From an uncultured Lachnospiraceae bacterium (GTDB taxonomy: Bacteria > Bacillota > Clostridia > Lachnospirales > Lachnospiraceae): a stretch of DNA of 6,265 bases. Within the stretch, counting starts at the first letter, position 1; the number at the start of each line of letters is the position of its first letter. The position numbers were made by a program, and so were the translations under genes. Below are positions 1 to 4,808 of the stretch, piece after piece. The notes under the pieces were generated by a model. That model did not search any database. It was not told the origin of the DNA and worked only from the letters and a program-made list of their open reading frames with translations. Location of the stretch: positions 1-6,265 of the forward strand of contig CAJUHN010000124.1 in the NCBI GenBank assembly GCA_910585935.1, in the 5' to 3' direction.

Positions 1-170
1 CTATGAGGTTATGAGCAAGTAGCGAAGCGGATTGCGAATATCCGATTTGACTAGACAAAAAATCAATACTATATAGGTATATTGAATAATATATAAAACC
101 TTTCTATTTCTATATCATAAAAAATAGAAAATAAATAACCTTATCATAACAGTTGCCAGCACACTTCACA
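1..170. other. AT-rich left edge without a supportable gene
   Basis: No coding region can be supported here. The first 60 bases are less AT-rich than what follows and contain a small inverted repeat (CGGAT, seven bases, ATCCG, at about 29-45). Short open stretches in both directions run off the left edge, so the tail or head of a neighbouring gene cannot be excluded. From about 60 to 150 the DNA is very AT-rich. A perfect 9-bp inverted repeat TTTCTATTT / AAATAGAAA (101-109 and 122-130) could form a weak hairpin, but it has no GC-rich stem and is not convincing as a terminator. I see no good promoter for the structured repeat that follows. Confidence 0.4.
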
Positions 171-176
171 AAATCT

Positions 177-360
177 AAAAACTTGTCCATAATACAAACT
201 AGCACAGGCAAGATACTATTCCAAAAGAAGCCCCTTGGAAGACGTCGGCACTTAATGAGCAGCTCCATTAGGGGCTGCGAATTTAGTACCGTTACGTCTG
301 GAACGGAGCGAAAGTGTGGCTTCGTTGGAATAGTATCTTGCCTGTGCGAACTTTTGGTTA
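177..360 (+). repeat. Dispersed structured RNA-like repeat, copy 1
   Basis: This is a complete copy of an element also found at about 4545-4743 (minus strand) and from about 6173 (plus strand). A terminal stem P1 pairs 202-224 with 325-347, 23 consecutive Watson-Crick pairs. Inside it P2 pairs 227-232 (GAAGCC) with 318-323 (GGCTTC). A long hairpin pairs 240-248 with 289-299 around a TT bulge at 292-293, continues 250-256 with 281-287 across one T-T mismatch, passes a tandem G-A/A-G mismatch (257-258 with 279-280), and ends in GCAGCTCC / GGGGCTGC closed by ATTA (259-278). A small GAAA-capped hairpin lies at 308-315. Two pairs (264-273, 308-315) are G-U only when the plus strand is the RNA, which favours plus as the sense strand. 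Conserved boxes lie outside P1: CCATAATACAAACTAGC at 187-203 and GCGAACTTTTGGTT at 346-359. It is convergent with the chemoreceptor gene. Open frames crossing it are not conserved. Family unknown; it could be a non-coding RNA or a hairpin-based mobile repeat. Confidence 0.85.
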
Positions 361-400
361 CAACACTAACTAAATAATAATTATTCTTTCCATCAATATT

Positions 401-2089
401 TTACGGTTCAAATAACGTAAATTGCTCTACCAACTGTTTTAATGTTTCCGCTTGTGCTGTCAATTCTTCACTGGTAGCTGATGTTTCCTGTGCTACTGCA
501 GAATTACTCTGAACAACAGAAGATATCTGGTCAATTCCTATTTCAATCTGTTTCATGCTCTCAGCCTGTTGTTCTGAAGCTATACTGGTTGCTTCTGCTT
601 TTGTTGCAATAATCTGCACTCCTTCAATTACTTTATTTAAAGATAACGCGGTTTTATTTGTGATCTGACTTCCTATATTCACTTCTCTAATCGAATCCTC
701 TATTAACTTTCTAGTACTAATTGCTGAATTCGCACTGTCTTCTGCCAACTTTCTAATCTCCGCTGCCACAACTGCAAAACCTTTTCCTGCCTCTCCTGCT
801 CTTGCGGCTTCAATTGCTGCATTAAGGGAAAGTAGATTCGTTTGAGAAGCAATTTCTTCAATCTCTGCAATAATATTTCCAATGTCATTTGATGTTTTAT
901 TAATGCGTTCCATTGCCTGTGTCAAATTTTCCATCTCTATACTAGATTCTGAAGCTTCTTGTTTCACTTTATCTGTCTGTTTTACTGCTTCTTTACTATC
1001 CTTTGCACTCTGTATTGTCTGTTCTGTGAGATTTGTAATAGTAGCCTGTAATTCTTCTACAGCTCCTGCCTGCTCTGTCGCTCCCGATGCTAATGCCATC
1101 GCGCTCTGTGAAAGCTGTGATGAACCAAAAGATACCTGTTCGGAAGAAACATTAATCTGTCTCATCGCTTCACTGATTTTTACAATCATCGTTTTACAAC
1201 TATTTAATAAAGGAAGAAAAGCACCTATATATTTATCTTCATATTGACTATGTATATTCAAATTTCTCTCTGCAACTTCTCCAAAATTCTTATTTAAATC
1301 AGTAATAATTATATTGATAAAATCACATGTTTTCTGAAAGTTTGTTGCTAAATTTCCTAACTCATCCTGTGACTGATAGGTGAGCTGAATATCAAAATTT
1401 CCTTTAGAAAGTTCCGTTGTAGCACCTTTTAACTCTTTCACAGGTGTTGTAATCATCTTAGTAATTATCTTACAAAGCAGAATGGATATAATAGTTACAA
1501 CAATAATTAATATAAGAACTATAATATAAGCATCTCCTACTAGAGTTCTAGATTGTTTATAAGCTTTCTCTGCATTGGTATCTGCTAATTCTCCAATATC
1601 CTTCATTAACTCCAAAACTTCTTGAATAGCAGCTGCATATTTTTCATTAAACATCGCCAACGCTTCTTCTATATTATTCTCTTTGACATATTCCAAAATC
1701 ATTTTTCTTTCGCTCGCCGCTATTGCCATTTTATCTTCTACTTGCTTTAGTAAGTCTTGTGCAGAGCTATTCTTTTTTAAAAAATTAATTTGTTCTGCCT
1801 GATCTGCCATATCCTCGTCTATCTCTGCTAATAATTGTTCTCTTTTAGTCAGATCTGTTGTAGTACATACCCAGAGCAGATTCTTCATAATACTTTGTGT
1901 ATCACGTCTCATAATCAACTGAGCTTTTGTATTTTGATATGGAGTATTATAGAAAAATTCTACTTTGCTTTTTATTAATGTTAAACTAATAGCTGCCACA
2001 ATTGATATTAAAAGCATACCTGCTATTACAACTGTAAATGATATTATTAATTTCTTTCCTATCTTTTGATCTTTCATCCATTGCTGCAT
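401..2089 (-). CDS. Methyl-accepting chemotaxis protein (transmembrane chemoreceptor)
   Basis: Membrane receptor that senses an extracellular signal and controls the CheA-CheW kinase complex. The 562-residue protein has a short cytoplasmic N-terminus, a first membrane helix at about 14-38, and a helical sensor region at about 39-186 rich in Glu, Lys and Ala, compatible with a four-helix-bundle ligand domain. A second membrane helix follows at about 187-208. A HAMP linker begins near residue 209 (ITTPVKEL, then DELGNLATNF at 242-251), and a divergent HAMP-like stretch may follow at 265-310. The C-terminal signalling coiled coil carries the conserved hairpin tip at about 412-438 (ASQTNLLSLNAAIEAARAGE, then GKGF). 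No CheR-docking pentapeptide is seen at the C-terminus. The ligand cannot be predicted. The start is uncertain: neither Met1 nor Met5 (MKDQKIGKKL) has a clear ribosome binding site. It lies 265 bp downstream of dapB on the same strand, with a riboswitch-like region between, so separate regulation is likely. Confidence 0.95.
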   Translation of the reverse strand: MQQWMKDQKIGKKLIISFTVVIAGMLLISIVAAISLTLIKSKVEFFYNTPYQNTKAQLIMRRDTQSIMKNLLWVCTTTDLTKREQLLAEIDEDMADQAEQINFLKKNSSAQDLLKQVEDKMAIAASERKMILEYVKENNIEEALAMFNEKYAAAIQEVLELMKDIGELADTNAEKAYKQSRTLVGDAYIIVLILIIVVTIISILLCKIITKMITTPVKELKGATTELSKGNFDIQLTYQSQDELGNLATNFQKTCDFINIIITDLNKNFGEVAERNLNIHSQYEDKYIGAFLPLLNSCKTMIVKISEAMRQINVSSEQVSFGSSQLSQSAMALASGATEQAGAVEELQATITNLTEQTIQSAKDSKEAVKQTDKVKQEASESSIEMENLTQAMERINKTSNDIGNIIAEIEEIASQTNLLSLNAAIEAARAGEAGKGFAVVAAEIRKLAEDSANSAISTRKLIEDSIREVNIGSQITNKTALSLNKVIEGVQIIATKAEATSIASEQQAESMKQIEIGIDQISSVVQSNSAVAQETSATSEELTAQAETLKQLVEQFTLFEP

Positions 2090-2230
2090 ATCTATAAATT
2101 CTGCTACTAAATATAAACAACTATGTCAAGAGTTTTACTGCTTTTTTTATCTATACATTTTAATTATCCTTTTACTGTTACATCTACTTAAAAATTCTTA
2201 TATCATCCCCAGTCATAACTTCCTGACTAG

Positions 2231-2310
2231 CCATCGGCAATCCTACCTTTCCTTGTTTCTTTCTATCATTACTTCAACAAGTAATTTATAAGTTTGCCTT
2301 TAGTAGCATC
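2231..2310 (-). promoter_or_regulatory. Possible degenerate c-di-GMP-I (GEMM) riboswitch upstream of the chemoreceptor
   Basis: Read on the minus strand, the region contains AAAGGCAAACT (about 2301-2291), then a perfect 7-bp hairpin ATTACTT-GTTG-AAGTAAT (2285-2268), then GATAGAAAG and AAACAAGG, and finally GGTAGGATTGCCGATGG (2247-2231). The GGCAA and TTGCC segments pair. Order and spacing recall the c-di-GMP-I class, where GGCAAAC, a P2 hairpin with a tetraloop, GACGCAAAG, and GGTTGCCGA-type ends are conserved. Such switches often precede chemoreceptor genes in clostridia. Against the call, the GACGCAAAG segment is altered, the P3 arm appears very short, and no clear expression platform is visible. 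It may be a decayed switch, a variant or chance resemblance. The remaining intergenic DNA down to the receptor start contains one further 7-bp hairpin (2230-2209) and nothing else I can name. Confidence 0.35.
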
Positions 2311-2354
2311 TCCTTTCTCCCTATTTTTGATCTTATTCTCTGTTGCATATGTTC

Positions 2355-3110
2355 TTATCCTATAACGTCACTCATATTATATACCCCTGCTGGTTGTCCA
2401 CTCAAAAATTTAGCGGCTTGTACTGCTCCCTTTCCAAAAATTGCTTTAGAATAAGCCGTATGAGAAATTTCAATCACCTCATCTGTTCCAGCAAAAATGA
2501 TATCATGTTCTCCTACAATTGTCCCTCCCCGCACAGAAGAAATTCCGATTTCTTTTTTATCTCTTTTTACATATTCTTTACTTCTATCATATATATAATG
2601 ATAGGAATTATCCAGCCCTTCATTTATCGCATCCGCTAATGCTAATGCTGTACCACTTGGTGCATCTACCTTTTGATTATGATGTTTTTCTATGATTTCT
2701 ATATCAAATCCTGCTTCAGCTAAAATCTGTGCTGTTGTTTTTACAATTTTTAATAAAGTATTCACCCCCATTGACATATTAGCAGAGCGCAAAATAGCCA
2801 CTTTCTTAGAAGCATCCTCCACCTGTGCAATCTGTTTTTCTGAAAGTCCTGTTGTACATAAAACAATGGGAAGTTGTTTTTCTATCGCATAATCTAATCG
2901 TTCTTCCAGTTTTTGTGGAGAGGAAAAATCAATCATCACATCTGCTTCTATATTACAAGCTGTAATAGTATCAAATACAGGATATCCATTTTTCTCAACA
3001 GCATAAAAATCAACCCCCGCTACTATCTCTGCAGCAGCATCTTCTGCTACTATTTGTGAAATATTTTGTCCCATTTTTCCATTACAACCCACCATAATGA
3101 TTCTTATCAT
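2355..3110 (-). CDS. dapB: 4-hydroxy-tetrahydrodipicolinate reductase (DapB)
   Basis: Cytoplasmic enzyme that reduces the DapA product with NAD(P)H to tetrahydrodipicolinate, the second dedicated step towards meso-diaminopimelate and lysine. The 251-residue length is normal for the family. The N-terminal Rossmann fold shows VGCNGKMG at 7-14, and DFSSP at 61-65 and CTTGLS at 85-90 follow. The family signature runs from Glu138 to Ala155: E-I-I-E-K-H-H-N-Q-K-V-D-A-P-S-G-T-A, with His143 the expected catalytic acid/base and Lys147 the substrate-binding lysine. RGGTIVGEH at 194-202 and the C-terminal GVYNMSDVIG are also typical. The start is supported by TAGGAGGT ten bases upstream (about 3121-3128). 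It lies 180 bp after dapA; the gap holds hairpins and a candidate promoter, so dapB may be expressed both with dapA and independently. Confidence 0.97.
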   Translation of the reverse strand: MIRIIMVGCNGKMGQNISQIVAEDAAAEIVAGVDFYAVEKNGYPVFDTITACNIEADVMIDFSSPQKLEERLDYAIEKQLPIVLCTTGLSEKQIAQVEDASKKVAILRSANMSMGVNTLLKIVKTTAQILAEAGFDIEIIEKHHNQKVDAPSGTALALADAINEGLDNSYHYIYDRSKEYVKRDKKEIGISSVRGGTIVGEHDIIFAGTDEVIEISHTAYSKAIFGKGAVQAAKFLSGQPAGVYNMSDVIG

Positions 3111-3136
3111 TTTGTTTATTACCTCCTATATTTAAT

Positions 3137-3165
3137 ATTTTATCCGTTTTAGAAGGATATTGCAA
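3137..3165 (-). promoter_or_regulatory. Candidate sigma-A promoter for dapB
   Basis: On the minus strand TTGCAA (3160-3165) is followed after exactly 17 bases by TAAAAT (3137-3142). Transcription would start near 3130, leaving a leader of about 20 nucleotides that contains the dapB ribosome binding site. Both boxes deviate from consensus at one or two positions. In such AT-rich DNA a chance match is possible, but the position just upstream of the ribosome binding site is apt. Confidence 0.45.
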
Positions 3166-3244
3166 CTACTATTTTAGTGTTCTTTATTACTATTTAAAAT
3201 AGTAGCTTAAGTTCACACTTTCCAAACCGTGTAAACTTAAGCTA
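3166..3244 (-). other. Overlapping hairpins in the dapA-dapB gap (possible terminator or processing site)
   Basis: The first hairpin downstream of dapA pairs 3229-3244 with 3203-3218 over 16 bp around a 10-base loop. Its single non-Watson-Crick position (3214/3233) is G-U on the minus strand but C-A on the plus strand, which points to an RNA made in the dapA direction. A second structure overlaps its foot: TACTATTTAAAATAGTA at 3188-3204 is self-complementary. CTACTATTTTA (3166-3176) is the exact reverse complement of 3195-3205, so two mutually exclusive folds are possible. The first hairpin is followed by CTATTTTA, a poor U-tract, so it is at best a weak intrinsic terminator; an mRNA stabilising or processing element is an alternative. 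Confidence 0.5.
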
Positions 3245-3290
3245 TTATCAAATAATATCTACCCTTTTATAGCCTTTATATTTGATTTTA

Positions 3291-4175
3291 TCATAAAATT
3301 CCATATTCCTGCATCACTTTTTTTAATTTTTCTTTATTTTCTTCTTCCATTGGCGTCAACGGTCTTCTTAAATCTCCAACCTGAAATCCCATCATGTTAA
3401 GTGCTGTTTTTACTGGAATAGGATTTACTTCGCTAAACAATGCCTTTGCCAGAGGAATCGCTTCTAATTGCAGTTTAGCACTTTGTTTTACATTTCCATT
3501 TAAATAATTTTCTACAATATCATGTGTCTTTTTTGGAGCAATATTAGATAAAACAGAAATAACTCCTACTCCTCCTAAAGAAAGTATAGGCACAATTTGA
3601 TCATCATTTCCAGAATAAATATCTAGCATCCCATCCGCTAAATATGCTAATTTCGCGATCTGTGAAATATCCCCACTCGCCTCTTTTATCGCCACAATAT
3701 TTTTCACATTTTTCGCTAAAGAAACTGCTGTTTCCGGCAAAATATTACATCCTGTACGGCTGGGCACATTATATAAAACAATTGGTATTTCCACTGAATT
3801 GGCAGTTATAGTAAAATGTTCTTTTAACCCATTCTGCGTCGCTTTATTATAATAAGGTGTCACTAATAAAAGCGCATCTGCCCCTGCTTTCTGCGCCTCC
3901 TTTGACAGATAAACAGCTGTTTCTGTGCAATTAGAACCTGTTCCTGCAATCACAGGCACTCTCTTATTTGTCTTTTTAATTGCAAACCGAATACAATCTA
4001 AATGTTCTTCATGTGTTAGAGTAGAAGACTCTCCTGTTGTTCCGCAGATAATAATTGCATCTGTTCCATTTTCAATCTGAAAATCAATCAGTTCTCCTAA
4101 CTTATCAAAATTCACCTGATAATCTTCTGTAAATGGAGTTACAATTGCAACACCTGCCCCTTTAAAAATAGCCAT
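3291..4175 (-). CDS. dapA: 4-hydroxy-tetrahydrodipicolinate synthase (DapA)
   Basis: Cytoplasmic lyase that condenses pyruvate with L-aspartate semialdehyde, the committed step to diaminopimelate and lysine. The 294 residues match the usual length of this TIM-barrel family. Visible motifs are GTTGES at 45-50 with the active-site threonines, VPVIAGTGSN at 73-82, TPYYN at 106-110, YNVPSRTG at 135-142 (Tyr135 and substrate-binding Arg140) and VAIKEASGD at 161-169, where Lys164 is the Schiff-base lysine. SGNDD and GGVGVISV follow. The start is set by AAGGAGG (4184-4190), eight bases upstream. dapA is the first gene behind a lysine riboswitch with terminator, so its transcription should fall when lysine is plentiful. 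A close relative such as N-acetylneuraminate lyase is unlikely given the riboswitch and dapB next door. Confidence 0.97.
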   Translation of the reverse strand: MAIFKGAGVAIVTPFTEDYQVNFDKLGELIDFQIENGTDAIIICGTTGESSTLTHEEHLDCIRFAIKKTNKRVPVIAGTGSNCTETAVYLSKEAQKAGADALLLVTPYYNKATQNGLKEHFTITANSVEIPIVLYNVPSRTGCNILPETAVSLAKNVKNIVAIKEASGDISQIAKLAYLADGMLDIYSGNDDQIVPILSLGGVGVISVLSNIAPKKTHDIVENYLNGNVKQSAKLQLEAIPLAKALFSEVNPIPVKTALNMMGFQVGDLRRPLTPMEEENKEKLKKVMQEYGIL

Positions 4176-4251
4176 ACTAATGTCCTCCTTATTTCTTTGT
4201 AATATATAGTATTCATTTTTTCCCTACTGGCAACTTCTTTTTCAATATCTT

Positions 4252-4278
4252 AAAAAAACCGCCCTCAAAAGGACGGCT
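4252..4278 (-). terminator. Intrinsic terminator of the lysine riboswitch
   Basis: On the minus strand AGCCGUCC (4278-4271) pairs with GGGCGGUU (4264-4257) around a UUUUGA loop (4270-4265), giving about eight pairs including two G-U, and a run of seven U (4258-4252) follows. It lies between the aptamer and the dapA ribosome binding site, the standard place for the expression platform of a transcription-attenuating lysine switch. Lysine binding is expected to favour this terminator. Confidence 0.85.
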
Positions 4279-4304
4279 CTGTATAATCTATCATAATATC
4301 AATA

Positions 4305-4476
4305 AATAGGTAGCGCCCCATCAAGTTTTGATGACAGTTATACAATTATTCACTGTATACCCAAGAAAAAAAGCACAAGGAACTTTTTTCTTTCGGCGTT
4401 CTCCCCTTTCTGTTATCTTCTTCTATTCCTTGTATATCCGACAACCTACTCTTGAAGCACGCAACCTCTACTAATT
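4305..4476 (-). promoter_or_regulatory. Lysine riboswitch (L-box) aptamer controlling dapA
   Basis: Read on the minus strand, the segments match the lysine aptamer in order. AGAGGTTGCG, then TGCTTCAAGAGTAGG, lie at about 4470-4445. GAAAGGGGAGAACGCCGAAAG follows at about 4408-4388, split here as GAAAGGGGAG and AACGCCGAAAG. Then come CTTGGGTATACAGTGAATAA (about 4364-4345), ACTGTCATCAAAACTTGA (4338-4321) and the closing TGGGGCGCTACC (4320-4309). The outer P1 pairs GTAG near 4473-4470 with CTAC at 4313-4310. This resembles the Bacillus subtilis lysC leader closely (AGAGGUGCGAACUUCAAGAGUA, GAAAGGGGAGCGUCGCCGAAG). Free lysine should be bound by the five-way junction and stop transcription before dapA, and perhaps dapB by extension. 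Confidence 0.93.
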
Positions 4477-4482
4477 TTTTTA

Positions 4483-4511
4483 ATCATAACATTATCTATA
4501 ACGCTTGTCAA
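4483..4511 (-). promoter_or_regulatory. Sigma-A promoter of the riboswitch-dapA transcript
   Basis: On the minus strand a perfect -35 box TTGACA (4506-4511) is separated by 17 bases from TATGAT (4483-4488), one mismatch from consensus. Transcription would start near 4476, just ahead of the lysine aptamer, which fits a short riboswitch leader. The downstream edge of repeat copy 2 lies only about 35-50 bases upstream. Confidence 0.85.
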
Positions 4512-4544
4512 CTATCCTATAAAATAAATTAGATTATAGTTAAG

Positions 4545-4743
4545 CCTACTTTAAAGCAAAAGGGTCGCTGCGGCAAGGAGGTATTCCAACGAAGCCGCGC
4601 TTTCGCTCCGTTCCAGACGTAACGGACACTAAATTCGCAGCCCTTGACAGGTCAGCTCATTAAGTGCCGACGTCTTCCAAGGGGCTTCTTTTGGAATACC
4701 TCCTTGCCTTCGCTCGTTAATTGATGGTTCTACTTTTTAAAAA
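4545..4743 (-). repeat. Dispersed structured RNA-like repeat, copy 2
   Basis: Complete second copy, reading in the same direction as lysA and dapA and filling much of the gap between them. Its terminal stem pairs GGCAAGGAGGTATTCCA with its exact complement (4692-4708 and 4572-4588, one further A-T pair inside). Relative to copy 1, four consecutive P1 positions read GAGG instead of ATAC, and the other arm reads CCTC instead of GTAT, so all four pairs are kept. P2 (GAAGCC/GGCTTC), the bulged hairpin and the GAAA hairpin are present; the GAAA hairpin closes with G-C where copy 1 has G-U. The hairpin tip is the main region of divergence. Outside P1 are CCATCAATTAACGAGC (4727-4712) and GCGACCCTTTTGCTTT (4567-4552), both similar to copy 1. 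It could be a 3' UTR element of lysA, an independent RNA or a mobile hairpin repeat. Confidence 0.85.
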
Positions 4744-4773
4744 GACAGCTTTCATGATAATAATAAAAAAGCT
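4739..4773 (-). terminator. Weak candidate terminator after lysA
   Basis: On the minus strand AGCTTT (4773-4768) can pair with AAAGCT (4752-4747) across a 15-base AT-rich loop, followed shortly by five U (4743-4739). The stem is only six pairs and AU-rich, so it may not stop transcription. If it fails, lysA transcripts would run into repeat copy 2. Confidence 0.25.
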
Positions 4774-4808
4774 TTTTACCATTCTTTGTGATAAATGAAC
4801 TTATCTCG

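Noticed and set aside
177..360. Integron attC site or retron msr-msd
   Set aside because: The inverted-repeat ends recall both, but there is no integrase, no reverse transcriptase and no cassette organisation, the genes are ordinary chromosomal ones, and one copy is inverted.
153..377. Plus-strand open frame of 74 codons across repeat copy 1
   Set aside because: It runs through the conserved stems and its frame is not kept in the other copies, so the constraint there is on base pairing. There is no ribosome binding site and no recognisable protein.
882..1247. Plus-strand open frame of 121 codons inside the chemoreceptor gene
   Set aside because: It is antisense to the conserved signalling domain and its composition is that of a shadow frame.
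2101..2129. TTGACA-17-TAGCAG as a promoter for the chemoreceptor
   Set aside because: The -35 box is perfect but the -10 box matches poorly, and the start would fall at the initiation codon. Kept only as a note on the unusual gene start.
2183..2215. Ten-codon minus-strand frame (MTGDDIRIFK) after AGGA, as a leader peptide
   Set aside because: Too short to judge, no terminator or attenuator beside it and no amino-acid bias pointing to a regulatory role.
2343..2639. Plus-strand open frame of 98 codons over the end of dapB
   Set aside because: Antisense to the DapB signature region; no ribosome binding site and no family features.
3188..3204. The 17-base palindrome TACTATTTAAAATAGTA as a repressor operator
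   Set aside because: It lies between two genes, overlaps larger RNA-level pairings and is about 20 bases upstream of the candidate -35 box; no regulator gene is nearby to support an operator.
4545..4743. HEARO/omega-type guide RNA or group II intron fragment
   Set aside because: No nuclease, transposase or maturase gene is in the window, and I do not recognise a domain V or a known omega scaffold. A model search could reopen this.
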